A stretch of DNA of 64,000 nucleotides from Meconema thalassinum (lineage: Eukaryota > Arthropoda > Insecta > Orthoptera > Tettigoniidae): positions 1,011,251,441 to 1,011,315,440 of the forward strand of contig OX336389.2 of NCBI GenBank assembly GCA_946902985.2. Reading direction: 5' to 3'. Below, one piece after another: positions 1-12,251 of the stretch; the first letter of the stretch is position 1, and every line of letters begins with the position of its first letter. Position numbers and translations under genes: made by a program. The notes under the pieces are model-generated. The model searched no databases. It had not been told where the DNA came from and was given only the letters and a program-made list of their open reading frames with translations.

Positions 1-1
1 C

Positions 2-454
2 CACTCAGCACACAATCCATTCTCTAATTTTAACCCCGCTCCACCAAGGAACCCATTTAACCAACCTTTCATGCAAAATCAAACCCACAGACCCTTCTTT
101 AAAGATAAACCACAACCAATTTTCGGACATGCTCAAGCTCCGAACACTCAGCCTTTCAAGCCACCTAACTCCATGAATCGTCCTTACCCAACTCCCAATA
201 ATATTGGCCGACGTTTCACACCCACAAACCAGCAAAGATTTCCACAACCGATGTCCGGTGTTTCAACCATTAGAGGTAATCCGATTGCTCACTTAGAACC
301 TTCAGAACACATCGAACAGGAAGCTTTAGGTCCCATACAGCAATCACTAGAGTATGTAGATGAGTACAACGTACAGAACTACCCACAAGAGTACGACACT
401 CAGTACTATGAATACGAGTGCGATACAGAGGAACAGTCTCAGGATTTTCGCTAG
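2..454 (+). pseudogene. gag: gag C-terminal part, errantivirus-like
   Basis: The frame is already open at the window edge, so the Met at 71 is internal. The product is rich in Pro, Asn and Gln and ends in a Tyr/Glu/Gln-rich acidic tail, with no zinc knuckle. This composition fits the C-terminal nucleocapsid-like end of errantivirus Gag, which lacks CCHC knuckles. The identification rests mainly on position, just upstream of and overlapping (418-454) the pol remnant in another frame, as expected for -1 frameshifted gag-pol. Alone it would not be recognisable. Confidence 0.5.
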
Positions 455-1290
455 GCCCAGCCATCAAAATCGAAGACTTAAATAATTTAGGTAGCGCAGA
501 TTTCGCTCAATTAGACACAAAGATTGACTACGCCTCGAGCCTAGTCACTCTCAACAGCACGGACATACCGTTTCACTATCATTCCTCACATAAGCAAGTG
601 AATCATTTTCAACCCACAGTAGATACAGCTAACACTACGATTCCCGTCAACATCGAAAAAGAAAATGAGTATGTTCTGAATTTTAAATATGGTGAAATGT
701 ATCTCTTAGATGCCAAAACTCACCAAGCCATAACGCCCACAGAGAAACAACTAAAACAAGAGTTTAAGAAACCAATTTTAGTTGAGCCACTGGAAATAAA
801 TTCCATTACATACGGTAATATTCAAGAATATCCCCACACAAAACTAGGAGAGTCTGATTACGTCAAAGACAAAACTAACTATGTCGCAGACGCACTCTCT
901 AGAGTAGAAATTAACATGGCTGATGAAACAGCTTCAATCATTGCCATCCCCGGAGATGACAACTCTCAAAATGATATGGATAATGAAACTGTCCATTCAA
1001 ATCAAGCAGACCCCATATTCACATTGAAAGTATCTGAACGGAACTTAAACCAAAACCGCAATCAGATTATTGTAAAATATGGTAATTATCCCAAGGTACT
1101 TAAACAAAACCTGTTTAAAAAACGTACCAGACACATAATGATTGTCACAAAGAAGAATCTTCAGGAAGATTTAGCAAATCACCTCCTCATAATAATAGTA
1201 ACCTCAAACAAGTACGCTACTTGTTTGACGATATCACTCTCGAGATCCCATTCATCAGGGCTTGCCAGAAGCTATTTACTTCTGAACTAA
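418..1290 (+). pseudogene. pol: pol remnant (internally deleted; end of RNase H)
   Basis: This open frame of 290 codons overlaps the gag end by 37 bases. The N-terminal half has no recognisable reverse transcriptase. Near residues 150-162 a short NYVADALSR motif marks the very end of the RNase H domain in Ty3/gypsy polyproteins, so protease, RT and most of RNase H have been lost by deletion within this stretch. Downstream the frame ends at 1290 and the integrase continues in a different frame from 1221, which requires a frameshift mutation between them. It cannot give a functional polyprotein. Confidence 0.6.
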
Positions 1291-2381
1291 TCATTATCAG
1301 GTCATCCAAATTCTTGGAAGACATTGAGAGCCCCGAAACTCAGAGACAGCTGATTTCACACTATCATTCTGAAAACCACAATGGTATAGTAGAAACTTAC
1401 GAACATCTTAAGACCAAATATTACTGGCCTCATTTAAGAGAACAAATTAGGACAATCATCAATCAATGTAACCTCTGTCAAAGAAACAAATACGAGAGAC
1501 ACCCTAACGAGGTATCGAACCAAGGTCCCATCACCGCCGATCACCCTTTCTCTCAAATTCACATCGACACGTTTCACTTCGAGCAAAGTCGCATATTAAG
1601 TATAATTGACATTTTCTCAAAGTATGGACAAGCCTACATTTTACCAAATGGTACAGGTCTGGCCACACTAAGCCAATTACAAGTTTACTTTTCCCACCAT
1701 GGATTCCCAAGGAAAATCACACATGACCAAGGAGGAGAGTTCGAAAACAATGTCATAAAAGAATATTGTAAAGCCACGAACATCGAATATCACGCTACTA
1801 CCCCTTTGAATTCTTCATCTAATTCTCCAGTAGAAAGACTGAATTTGACCCTTCTAGAGAAACTTCGTATCTCCAGAGATCACGATAAGTTCACTCCGCT
1901 CTCAGAGCTCGTGACCACCATAATCACGAATTACAATTCTTCAATCCATTCCACTACTAAACAACCTCCTTTCAACGTTCTATACGGACCCTACTATAAG
2001 GCTTTAGACCACGTCTTCTCGCCATGTCCCAAAATCAATGAATACATTGAAAGACAAGGAAATCAGTTGAAAATTGTAAAAGGGAGTCATACTAAACCAA
2101 ACACCGACACTTTCAATCATAATTACCAAATTAATGAAACTGTCTACGTATTAGATCCCCTCACCAGAAACAAGAAATCAAAAAACCTGTACAACGAAGG
2201 TATCATTACCAAAATTGAAGAAAACAGGGTATACTGTAAAATGAGAAACGGTAAAACTCATGTAAGGAATTTTCGGGACATTAAACCAAAAAGAAAATTT
2301 CTTATTCCAGATTCCTCCCCGGATATGGCACCATCATCACACAGCCCATCCAGACACAAGGATTCTATGCCGACTCATTAG
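1221..2381 (+). pseudogene. Integrase, Ty3/gypsy type
   Basis: A 386-codon frame with all parts of a retroelement integrase, the enzyme that joins element cDNA to host DNA. An HHCC zinc-binding region is visible around residues 47-86 (His47, His53, Cys83, Cys86). The catalytic D,D-35-E core is Asp116, Asp169 (in HDQGGEF) and Glu205 (in PVERLN), with 35 residues between the last two. A C-terminal basic region ends in a Ser/Pro/His-rich tail. In an active element this would be the end of pol, so the start Met is internal. The domain itself reads intact; the break lies upstream where it should fuse to RT/RNase H. Confidence 0.85.
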
Positions 2382-2416
2382 GACCAGCCTTAATAATTAA
2401 CGATTATCACCGGTTC

Positions 2417-3876
2417 ATGTTTCATTTCAATTTAACGAGTTTAAAAGAATCTTATAATAATATTCAAGACACAATCTCAAGTCTCATATCACGAAGCAAT
2501 AATACTTTTCCTTATCTAATATCAGAATTAAGAGAATCAATTAAAGAAACAAAAAAGGAATTAAATAAGTTACTACCTGCTACACCTAGAAGTAAGAGAG
2601 GTCTTATAAATGGTTTAGGTAGTATAATTAAATTCATATCAGGTAATCTAGACCAAGATGACCTAGACAACCTACAAGAACAATTAGAAGCATTAAAACA
2701 AAGTAACGCCAAAGAAATTAAACATATTAATAAATTAATATCATTCAGTAACTCCATTGCTCAAAAGTTCTATAATGAAATGAACCATGTAAACTATAAT
2801 ATGAAGGTAATTAAAGGTATTTTACAAGAAGAAGACTTCAAGATTAACCTTCTGGAACATCAACAATATGTACTCTTGTGTACGAACAAATTAGATAAAA
2901 TCATACAAGTGATGCAAGATACTATTAGCTTGTCATTTAATGAAATGACAAATATCAAGATGTTCTCCCAAAAAGATTTAACAAATGTTGTAAAACATTT
3001 ACAACTAATCTACCCAACAAAAACTATAATTCATATTGACCAGTATCATCAATTTGAGAACCTTAAACTGTCAAAATCGCAAGTTCTCATGATGAACGAA
3101 GAAATGGTTGTAATATTATATATGCCAATCACTGATGCTAAAACTTATACATTGTATAAAATTTCTCCTGTACCTAGCAATAATCTAATATTAATCCCTC
3201 CGGAAAAATATTTCTTGCAAGGACCTACCTTAAGATGGTCTTACGCACCTTGTATAAAAATTACTCAATATTACGAATGTATACTCTTTAATACTAGAAT
3301 AACTTCATGTAATTTAACGGACACTACCAGATGTCAATTTGCCACTGTCAAAAACGAGGTACAACTATTTCAACCACTAAGTAAGAAGCATAGCCTTTTC
3401 TCTAGTAAAAATCCTCAAATAATCTTGCAAACCTGCCCAGAATCTCAGAGAACTATAAAATTAGCAGGGTCATATATTCAAATGAGTCTTGCCCTATTAC
3501 AAGTATGGGCATAACTTTGCAACAGCAACCTACAAATTATGTGCACCTGTTTCCACTCCTGTCAACTCCAAATGATCCATACGTTGAAACCGAAATAAAT
3601 TTCCATTCATCCCACCTCGATGTGAAAGGAATGAAGTTAGATTTAAAACCCATTCCAGAATAAAATACTAAAATGAAAACTTTTGTGTATGTGAACACAA
3701 GTATTATAATACTTATTTTCTGTGTTATTATGTTAATATTTAGAACAAGAATATATCAAGGTATTAAATCTGCAAAGAATAGATTTAAGAAAATTGTTAT
3801 CGAGGACGATAACGAGCAACAAAGGGTGGAGGAGTTATGTATCCCGTCCAGGGTCGAACCACAGACTCCATTCTAA
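2417..3876 (+). pseudogene. env: Envelope (env), F-type fusion glycoprotein relic of errantivirus
   Basis: The 365-codon frame (2417-3514) starts 35 bases after the integrase stop. A dibasic furin-type site (residues 58-61, RSKR) is followed by a Gly/Ile-rich fusion-peptide-like segment, and heptad-like helical stretches lie around residues 75-180. This layout is that of baculovirus F-type and errantivirus envelopes. After 3480 the ectodomain appears to continue in another frame; a stop follows at 3661-3663, and a hydrophobic transmembrane segment with a basic cytoplasmic tail is read at 3673-3876. At least one frameshift and one stop separate the ectodomain from its anchor, and the first frame shows no obvious signal peptide, so the gene is inactive. 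Confidence 0.7.
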
Positions 3877-4536
3877 ACTAAAGGTTATGGTCATTCTTCC
3901 TACAGAAGGAACACCATTGCACCATTGCTCAATATGCTATTATCAACGTGTTAACTGGAACAATGCTCATTCTAGGAAACGAGGAAATGCTTCCTTCACA
4001 AACATGTTATCTTCAACACATTTGGTTTACTATCTGTAGATTATTATTTATCAAATACTTCCTAGAAGGACTAAGGAAATGGCCCTGTACATTTCCTCAT
4101 ATGATTACTTAATCTGTTATTTCCAGATGTATTAACAGCAACAGCTGTGAGTGATCAAATTCACGGAACTGTTATCAAAGACATGAGTCCATATCCTGTA
4201 AGATATATATTTCCACATACATGTTATCTAGTACGCCCCTCTACTGTAACGCACTTTGTTATGAAGGGATTTTGTATAAAAGGACCTGGGCTCAGAAGCA
4301 AAGGCCTCTTCCAGTTACAGCAGCAACTAAACAGGTTGACTGTCTGGTGTTAACTTGTATATATTAGATCGTCAAAGATTAATAAATACATCTACAAACT
4401 AACCAACGAGTTCTCATTCATAGAAATCAGATACCACTCATCAGAAGTAAGAACCACGAGACCTACTGACTTAACAGCAGTAGTAATAACCTCAAAGTGT
4501 AACACTAAAGAGGACTGTTAAGCGACAAACTTAACT
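3833..4536 (+). repeat. Probable 3' LTR of the errantivirus-like element
   Basis: A purine-rich tract (AAAGGGTGGAGG, 3821-3832) looks like the polypurine tract and is followed directly by AGTTAT; errantivirus LTRs commonly begin AGTTA. A TATA-like stretch lies near 4203 and an AATAAA signal near 4381. TTAACT at 4531-4536 is a plausible right end. The 5' LTR is outside the window, so the boundaries, especially the right one, cannot be proved here. The end of env overlaps the LTR start. Confidence 0.35.
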
Positions 4537-5698
4537 CCGGCATTCAATTGGTTTTCTCTACATTCCATTTGTACCACATGGCCGTCCACCATCTAGTCAC
4601 TCTCCTCTGTTGTTCCAGTTTGATCGAGTTCAAAATTTCAGCTATACCACTGCGTGGTATGATAATCCCAGTTCGAGGCCATTACACGGTGGGCGCCATC
4701 TTTTTGTGCCCGATAATCTGGCTTTGGATTGGGTGGCCAGACACACACGTCAATCATCACACTGAATTCCGTACAACTCGAAAAGAAAAGAAATCTTGAA
4801 AGTCCGAATCAATTTTAGAATTTAAAAAAATGTCCGGAACGAGATTCAAGCAATCCCGGGGGTCTTAATAAAGATAGGGTACAACTGGGGTAAAATCTCA
4901 AAGTTGATCCGGTGGACACACAAGTATGACAACGAACAAGAATGACAAAGAACTCCGCTGTTAAAATAAAACTCATCCACCATTTAGTACAGAACCACGC
5001 CACGAAATACATAAAATCAAACACAGAAGCCTACCTTCGCTCGGAGACTTCTCGAAATTACTCTTGATGTGCAAATAAATTAATGACGCAGAAGGAAAAT
5101 TCAAATTAATGAGAACAAAAATTTCCGGGCGTCCTAAACTTTGGATACAAAATAACTTACGGAGATCAGAGCTATATCACCCTAATATTACAACCATTAC
5201 TTCAAAATGTTATGTCACCTCTCCGTTGAATAGTCCATAAATGAGCAGGTGCATAAATATGAGAAAATATTCAAACGAAAAATTAGTTCCTCATTCGATC
5301 TCCATCTAGCTAAATGTAATCACCAAAAGAAAAATTATATTTATATATGGATGTCACTAGCGTTAAATAATTCATTTACAAAAATTTAATTCATGGATTA
5401 AATACTTTCATTATTATTTTCACTGGTTTCCGTTCAGCTGTGCCTCATTCAGAAAATGACTGGTTGTTGGCTGTTACATTTATTACTTTACATTGTAAAA
5501 TCTTTATGATTTCTGTTTTTTTTCGGTAATCACTGCGTGCTCTTCGCACGTTTATAAATACACCATAAACATTTAAATTGATGGCCTCTGCCTATCTGTA
5601 TTATTTTTCAACTGACAATTGCCTCAAAATTTCATATTCTTTTACCTATCACGTAACATTAATCATAATCATTTATTTCATTCACCTCACTATCTGTC
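4537..5698. other. Non-coding stretch, nothing recognised
   Basis: AT-rich sequence with only short open frames that show no domain. It may be intron or intergenic DNA, or hold decayed repeats I do not recognise. Confidence 0.5.
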
Positions 5699-6090
5699 TG
5701 TTAGGTAGTCAGCCCGAAGGCTGGTTGGATCCTCAAAAAGCACCGCCGTCAGCGTATGTGGGTAGACACCCACAAAAACCCAAGGCAGCGCTATATTGAG
5801 GCGTACTAGGGAAGATGAGGAGTGAGCTAGTTTGCCATTGCTTTCCTCACTGAGTCAGAACAGCAGTACTAACCCTATGAGTAGAACCTTTCACAGCATC
5901 CACAGGCACTGACTGTGCCCTGGATGTCATTACTAAGCACCACCCATACCTCAGTAGCTTCCATATAATCACAGCCATGAGTGAGACTGAGACCTCGGTG
6001 CAAAGCCACATTTTACTCTAGCCTGTGCCAACAGACAAATGCAAAGGTACTGCATTCATCAAGAGATGGCAAACAGGCCATCACCTCACT
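5699..6090 (+). repeat. SINE-like interspersed repeat
   Basis: A block beginning near TAGTCAGCCCGAAGGCTGG and continuing through a conserved-looking stretch (GAGGCGTACTAGGGAA, then TTTGCCATTGCTTTCCTCAC). I associate this sequence with a dispersed repeat family seen in several insect genomes. No coding capacity. Boundaries are approximate and no target-site duplication was identified. Confidence 0.45.
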
Positions 6091-7690
6091 ATAGTGAGAA
6101 CATTTAATTTCATCATAACTTTGTATTAGACAACCATTCTATTTTACCAAGGCTGTTTCATTATTCATACAGCCTTGTATCAGTTACCTACCAAATGCAT
6201 CTACTCATGTTAGCATGTAAAGGAAAACCTCAGTGACGAGTGAGTGTTTAGTATAAATATCATGATGTGCACACAGAAAGTGGACCCTTAAGTGTAAATG
6301 TTCCCCCTGTAATTTAAGCATGTTCAAGCCATAAATTGGCATCAAGGTTGCACCATTTCAAAGAACACAGCGACGTAACACGCTGAAAAATTCATGTACT
6401 CAGATTCTATTTTAGAGCATCCATTTATCTAATTTTAAATCCTAAATATGACTGTAATAATCTCTCAAAAGAAAACTTAAATTTACTGTCCTAATAATTT
6501 TATCATGTTATCGCATTTTATTTTGATTAAATTTTATTCGATTATACACCCATCTGCTCAAATCTCAGTAACCATTACCCAGTAACCACTACTTATGAAT
6601 CAACATGGTTTTCGGTACCTTCCGACCGCCTCGGTCCTGGTTCCGCTGACACGTTTCCTGGGGTTTGGTTCCTCGTTCTTCTGATTGAACATCCTCCCCT
6701 CTCGCCCTGGATCCAGCTCGCGACCCTCTCGGTATCCATGGTCCTGGCTCGCCTTGGTTTCCATTTCATCATAACAGCTTCCATATTTCTAGTTCTAGCC
6801 AGTCATCTCTTCGCTCGTAAAGTTCTTGTCACAAAACTCGCCCTGGTCTGTACTGATAGCCTTTATGTCCGTCCAATACATCGCTGCAATGTTCATATCG
6901 AATATGCCAAGTAATATCAACTGATGGCCGTGATAATAACTCTATAACAACCAGGTTATATCGTACGCATTTACACCAGCATGTACTCATAAGAAATTAC
7001 GATCGTCATTGGCCTTATATGTCGCTCGTCGCTCTATATTTGGACTACATCCAGTTTATCTCTCATAGTTCACTGACCATGGTAACTGTCACTTGTCTGC
7101 TTGTCAAACAAATGCACATTGCTTCGTTCATGGTTCTATGCGTGAATTATATCGCGCTCGGCCCATGCAGTCCCGTACCTCGTTAAAGCTTAAGACACCA
7201 CGTGTGTTGGCTCACACTTCGCTGTACTAATGACTAGTATTTCACAACGTAATGCATTATGATCTGCGTTATAATATCGCCTTGCCACATTTGGCTTTAA
7301 TGCTCATTATTACAGAGATGTTCATGTAAGAAATAATACTGTGTCATTCAGCTACGTTCCACACACAAGAAAAACTATCGGAATACCGCACTGGTTCCAA
7401 GTTGCCACGATACGACTGCCTCTACACACTTGCTTGTAACTTCGGTGCACGACGATACAAAAGGAAGTGAAGTACCTCTCCGACGTGACCTTCCCACCTA
7501 GACTATTCCTGGAGCCCATCAGCACCCTCTATGCTTCTGGGACATTAGGGAACATTAGCCTAGTGATGCTGTCGACTATGTCCATGACGTAAAAGCATCA
7601 ACCTCAGCTTACTTCCGCTTGCTTTCTTTCTCCTGCTATGCGACGTTGCCAGAGCTGTCAAAACCTTGCGATATCGGCGACAGTATGTCT
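6091..7690. other. Non-coding stretch, possible decayed retroelement
   Basis: No gene can be supported. On the minus strand near 6590-6900 a short frame contains a DQGEF-like string resembling a worn copia/gypsy integrase core, but flanking conservation is too weak to claim it. Confidence 0.3.
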
Positions 7691-7744
7691 GTATTTAGTT
7701 TTAGTAGTATTTTTCTTTTAATCATGTTTCATTTTCACTATCAC

Positions 7745-7832
7745 CCAAACCATGATGGGCCGACAACCTAGATGTTAGGCCCCTGGAAACAACAAGTATC
7801 ATCATCATCATAATCATCATCATGTCATTGAA
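7745..7832 (+). repeat. 3' tail of LINE/SINE family with (ATC)n microsatellite
   Basis: GGGCCGACAACCTAGATGTT runs into AGGCCCC and can fold into a hairpin, followed by AAACAACAA and an ATC-repeat. The same tail ends the I-clade LINE copies at 28627-28687 and 30958-31015 and the retroposon at 41369-42614. This is therefore a 5'-truncated copy or a SINE sharing that tail. Confidence 0.65.
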
Positions 7833-8408
7833 AGGGGGAAGTTATACCGTATAGTTGGAACGATACATGCGCGACCACTTATATTATTGGGTGACTACGT
7901 CTAATTAAATTCGTTTGAACACCTGTTAATACTAAATATTGTACATGTTAGGATTAACAGGCGTTGAAAGGAATTTAATAAGTTATTGAAGTTAATACGT
8001 AATAGTAATCATTTTCCAATATTGTTTATGTTTCTGCCTCATATGAGTACGCCTATACCTAGGAAACTAAACTGCATTGTAATAGAACGTGACCTTGCGT
8101 TGTTTCTTTCATGTTGTATCGTTAATAGAAATGGACTGCATGCTGATAATGTTTTAACGATGCTCAAATTGTATTATTCTTTACGTTTAATTCCTTTCAG
8201 CGTATAAATATTCTTTCAAATCCATGAGTGGTTGCGTTTTACAATGCTATCCCATCTAGTGATCGCAAATACTCTAGGAGTGGTTCTCCTTATTTGATAA
8301 ACCCTGTTTTACATTCTCTAGTTTGTCTCCTAATAGATCACCAAATGCTATCTATTAAGCGTAACCGTTCGTTCACCAATTTGACGTATGGTTTTTGTTT
8401 TTGTTTAG

Positions 8409-8510
8409 GCCCGATATGACCCGAATCTGCCGCTTCCCACAATGTCCGATTTTGAAAAGAAGCTTCAAGAGACGGATGCATATCTGCAAATTATAATCGA
8501 CCAAGTTAAG
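8409..8510 (+). CDS. OSBPL9: Exon of ORP9-type oxysterol-binding protein-related protein
   Basis: A 102-base exon with a pyrimidine-rich TTTAG acceptor before it and GTGAGT donor after it, phase 0 at both ends (34 codons). The peptide contains SDFEKKLQETDAYLQIIIDQ, which closely resembles the segment just after the PH domain of vertebrate OSBPL9 (ORP9). ORP9 moves sterol and PI4P between ER and trans-Golgi membranes, with an N-terminal PH domain, a coiled region and a C-terminal ligand-binding ORD. This exon lies in the helical linker. The PH exons must lie upstream of the window. A close paralogue with a similar linker is possible. The splice signals and open phase are seen directly; the family call is from similarity. 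Confidence 0.75.
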
Positions 8511-9639
8511 GTGAGTACTTGCAAGAGATCCCTTTAATGATTACTGTAAGTTATTCACGCATGGTCATGGACCATGCATGTTTGGGTAAGTCATGTCGAT
8601 TGACCGGTTTAGGAGCCTAACGCAGCCAGATTGTTCTATTAGTGTGTTAAATATCAAAGATATGCGTTCTTCAACACGTCAATGTGCGAACCGCTACTGT
8701 CAACATTTGATCATACAGTGTAGAATATTGTATTTTATGTCCATTCTCTTGAAATGTAATCTTTGCAGCACCGTGTGGGTGATACCGAGCTGAGCTAATG
8801 AGGTCTCTCAACGAGGACGAAGTGATATTTTTTGGCTAAATTTGAGCACTAGTATAGTGGTGGTGGTTGAAATTGTTTTAAGGGGTGAAAGGTCGAGGTC
8901 ATCAGCCCCAATTTCCTCATGAAGGTATCGTAATAGGTTATACGCATGTTCATATCTGGAAGAGGACACATTGTACTGATGTATTGAACCGGTCTCTCAG
9001 TAAGTTGATTAACCAATACTATAAACTTGTACACAATTCCTCAGTGTTGTATTTATGTATTGTAAATAAGCCTCATCGTGTACCTATGGACACACATTTC
9101 CCAGTGATGACTATGTGTTGGTGTGAGTTGTCTTGTTAGACAATGAAAGCTTTAATGCATAACAAGGCAAGCACTAGGACCATAGAAAGCCTATTTTGCT
9201 GTTTTAAAGTATTATTTTTATGTTTCTTGTCTGAAATGACTACAATTTTGAACATTGAGTTCGGTGTTTGAAATCGTTGCTCTATACTTTATCATAATGT
9301 AGGTCATGTAACAAAAGCTAATAAGTTCATCATATGCAAACTCCATTTAATAGGTGGGAGAGTTTTTAAACGGAAGAGACTCTGTGTAAAGTTTGAAAAT
9401 CAGCTATTTAGTTCTTCACGAAACTACCTACTTCCAATTTCAAAGGCTTACACACTAAAACGAAAGCAGCCTATGACCAAAATTTTGTTGGGTGCTCACG
9501 AAGGTCTTCGTGTCAGGTATAAAATATTACTTTTAACACTCTTGAACTGTAAATTGGTTGGACCCAGTACTGTCTCCTTTCCCCTTTTCTCCTTCCTAAT
9601 CGAATAGCAAGCGCACAAACAAGAAGAGTTTCCAATATC
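8511..9639. other. Intron sequence between host exons
   Basis: Begins with the GTGAGT donor. A G/T-rich piece at 8858-8925 (GGTGGTGGTTGAAATTG, then GGTCATCAGCCCC) resembles a dispersed insect repeat. No coding sequence recognised. Confidence 0.55.
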
Positions 9640-9935
9640 TGCATCTGCCCAAATAGAACGAGTGAACAGAGGGCGCTAGATGTAGGTTCGAATCCCGGCG
9701 CTGACAGCGGCTATCCTGAATGTGTTTTTTTCCTCAGGGTTTTTAGACACATTCCAGGCAAATGCCGGGATAGTGCCCCATTCAATCCCCATAGTGCCTA
9801 CCCAATCCCCTTCCCTGATACAGTTACACACACTACAACATTCAACACATAAATATAGGTTATCAGACAATTTCAACACAAGGTGTCCCAGGGTGTCCCA
9901 AGCCCCTCAAATGAATTATTAACAACAAAAACAAC
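9640..9935 (+). repeat. tRNA-derived SINE
   Basis: A pol III B-box-like GGTTCGAATCCC (9690s) is followed by the body motif CAGGCAAATGCCGGGAT and a long ACACA-rich 3' region ending in AACAACAAA. The same body motif recurs in SINEs at 48345-48655 and 56604-56929. A SINE is copied by LINE enzymes and encodes no protein. Confidence 0.7.
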
Positions 9936-10349
9936 AAAGGAACCCAAGCGAGCACCGCAGTTAAACTGTTCGTAGTGTGTGCAGGTACTGCGATAAATCA
10001 GTCGTGTCCGTCAGCTGTCCCTCGCTCTACTATTATTTGTTTGGTTCTGTTCCTTTTCCACTGCATAGAGATGACCTCGGTGTTCCGCCTGTTAAACAAC
10101 AATAGCGAATTAATTAATTAACCACTACCGGTCAGGGGCGGTCCCAAGGGGGGGGGGGCAGGGGGGGCCATGCCCCCCCCCCCAAACGGTCTTCAAAAAT
10201 AGAAAGAACAAAAGAAAATGAGAAAGAAAAATGAGAAAGAGAAAGGCAGAGGAGAGAAAGGGAAGAGAGCAAAGGTTTGACTTGACAGTTCCAATTTTGA
10301 CATCACAGGACCTGCCTGTGAAAGTGAGACCAGCCCTCCAGACCCCTTA

Positions 10350-11095
10350 GAAAATGAAGGAAACTTCCGTGAACTCCTTCAGTTTCGAGTCGAAAGCGGC
10401 GACGAAACTCTTCGTTGCCACCTTGAAAATGCATCAGCACGGGCTACGTATATTAGTAATAGAACACAAAATGAACTGATTAAGTGCTGTCGTGAGGAAA
10501 TCCAAGAAGACATTGTTCGGAAGGTGAAAGTAGCAGCATGTTTTCCGTCATGTTCGATGAGACATCAGACATTTCGCTAAAAGAACAGCTTGCATTGTCA
10601 CTTCGCTACGTCCACGAAGAGAAGGTGCACGAAGATATTTTGACATTTGCGGACGCCTACGAGTCTATTAGGGAGGACGATATTCAAGGCGGGGAACCAA
10701 AATTGTCAGACTTTGCTCTTGGTCACGTTGTACAAGATCTCACTACAAAGCTCTCACTCGATCTTAAGCTTTGTGTTGGGGTAGGCACGGATAACTGTTC
10801 GGTGATGTCATCGGAAACGAAAGGTGCAGTACAGGAACTTTTGAAAGCGGCACCTTGCGGTTCTAGGTGTCCATGCTACAATCACGCCCTTAACAGCAGC
10901 TTAGCGAAAACTTCAAAAGTAGTGCCCACTTGTAATGGTACAGCATTGATGAAAAATGCAATTAACTTTGCTAGATCATCTCCTAAAAGATACAAGGCTT
11001 TTTTTTGTCAGTTTTGGGCGAAGACTTTGGCAAACTGTGTGAAACGAGGTGGAGTGAAAAACATGATGGCCATTTACAGTTCGAGAGACTCTTAG
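10350..11095 (+). pseudogene. hAT transposase, N-terminal/central part (DUF4371-type)
   Basis: Reads as the middle of a hAT transposase of the kind often annotated as 52 kDa repressor-like or ZNF862-like. The clear part, 10538-11095, contains MFDETSDISLKEQL, the VGVGTDNCSVMSS motif and CPCYNHALNSSLAK, which are the first catalytic Asp region and the CxxH region of hAT enzymes. Upstream, around 10350-10535, a second frame carries matching sequence, so a frameshift lies near 10535. The frame ends at 11095 where the central part of the enzyme has been deleted. No BED finger is left. Confidence 0.75.
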
Positions 11096-11367
11096 TTAAG
11101 ATAATTCGAACTTTAGAAATCATAGCAGAATGGGAGGACAGCGACACATAGAGTGCAGCTGAATCCCTCATTCAATCATTGTGTGATACGCAATTTGTGG
11201 TTTAAATGTTGTGTCTGTGCGACGTTCTAGTTAAAACCCGGCCTTTGAGCCTTCTTCTTCAGGACGACTCATTGGACTTGGTGCGGCTTCCGCGGGTGTC
11301 ATGGACACCATCGAGGCGCTTTCGACTGCACGTGAGAATGCTGAACCGTACTTCGAGATAATATTTT

Positions 11368-12001
11368 GTGGAAGAACTGGAGTTTGAGGTAGCGTTGCCC
11401 CGAAGAGCAGGCAGGAGGAAGCGGTCCAACGTACCAGCTGACATTGACGCACCCGAAGAGTTCTACCACCGAACTGTCTTCATTCCGCTGATCGAGCATG
11501 TGGTGCAGGATCTCAAGGAACAATTTCCAAATGAATCTTTGGGCGCTTTCGACTTGATGCCTGCAATCTGCGTTGACAAACCGGCTGAAGACCCAACAGT
11601 GGTGCAATGTTTGGAGGCTCTTCGTATCAAGTATCAGCCTTTGCTAATTTCCGACGGGCGCCACTTGCAGGGAGAGTATGCTGTATGGAGACAGCGATGT
11701 TTGAGATTGAAGTCGGCAGGGAAGAAATTGCCATCAACTGCAATTGAGTCAATGGTAGCTGCTTCTCAAAGCTTGACACCTACAGTCAACACTCTCCTGC
11801 AGCTTTTGGCGACGTTGCCTGTGAGTAACGTCACTCCCGACATTGTGACGGCTGAAGGACTGGCTATGGTCCCGAATACCGGAAGAAAGGCTAACCGGAC
11901 TGGCTCTGTTACATTGCCATCGGTCAACGAAAGTCAGTGTGGCGAAAGTAATTGATCGGTTTGCCAAAATGAAGACAAGGCGATTGGATTTTGTTCATTG
12001 A
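11368..12001 (+). pseudogene. hAT transposase, C-terminal part
   Basis: The 11368-11955 frame contains the region before the hAT dimerisation domain (LEALRIKYQPLL, then LLQLLATLPVSNVT). The expected dimerisation end (TGLALLHCHRST, then a basic tail ending at a stop near 12001) is read in a different frame after about 11890, so at least one frameshift is present. This is the 3' part of the same gene as the piece ending at 11095. Confidence 0.7.
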
Positions 12002-12251
12002 TCAGATACCTAAAATAAACATATTTAAATTTTATTATGTGTGTTCTCTTTCTAGAGTCTATTCGACCCTCTCCTCGATTTTTATAAAACTAATAGGTTA
12101 TTATACGAATTTCAGTCCTTATGATATTATGCGACATGCTACCAGTAAAAATTAAAGATAGCCTACTGTATATACAAATAGGACGGATGCCTCCCCCCCC
12201 CCCTTATGGGCTTAGGGCCCCCTCCAAAAGTTCTGGCTGCGACCGCCCCTG

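Larger units (their letters stand above)
1..4536 (+). mobile_element. Decayed errantivirus-like Ty3/gypsy endogenous retroelement (3' part)
   Basis: Gag end, pol remnant, integrase, envelope and a probable 3' LTR follow each other on the + strand in the order gag-pol-env that is diagnostic of insect errantiviruses (Ty3/gypsy elements that acquired an envelope gene). The 5' LTR and most of gag lie outside the window. Protease, reverse transcriptase and most of RNase H are missing, removed by an internal deletion, and the reading frames are shifted against one another. It is an inactive genomic relic. The order and motifs are seen; the errantivirus assignment is inferred from the integrase plus an F-type envelope. 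Confidence 0.75.
10133..12251 (+). mobile_element. hAT-superfamily DNA transposon
   Basis: Perfect 11-base terminal inverted repeats (CAGGGGCGGTC) are flanked by an 8-base target-site duplication, CTACCGGT (10125-10132 and 12252-12259). An 8-base duplication is the hallmark of hAT elements. Homopolymer G/C runs sit inside both ends. The element is 2.1 kb and contains a deleted, frameshifted transposase, so it is non-autonomous. Confidence 0.9.

Noticed and set aside
4548..4799. 83-codon open frame after the presumed LTR
   Set aside because: No domain, no start context, and it begins just at the uncertain LTR border.
6593..6784. Possible copia/gypsy integrase fragment on the minus strand
   Set aside because: Only one short string resembles the catalytic core; no second motif in any frame.
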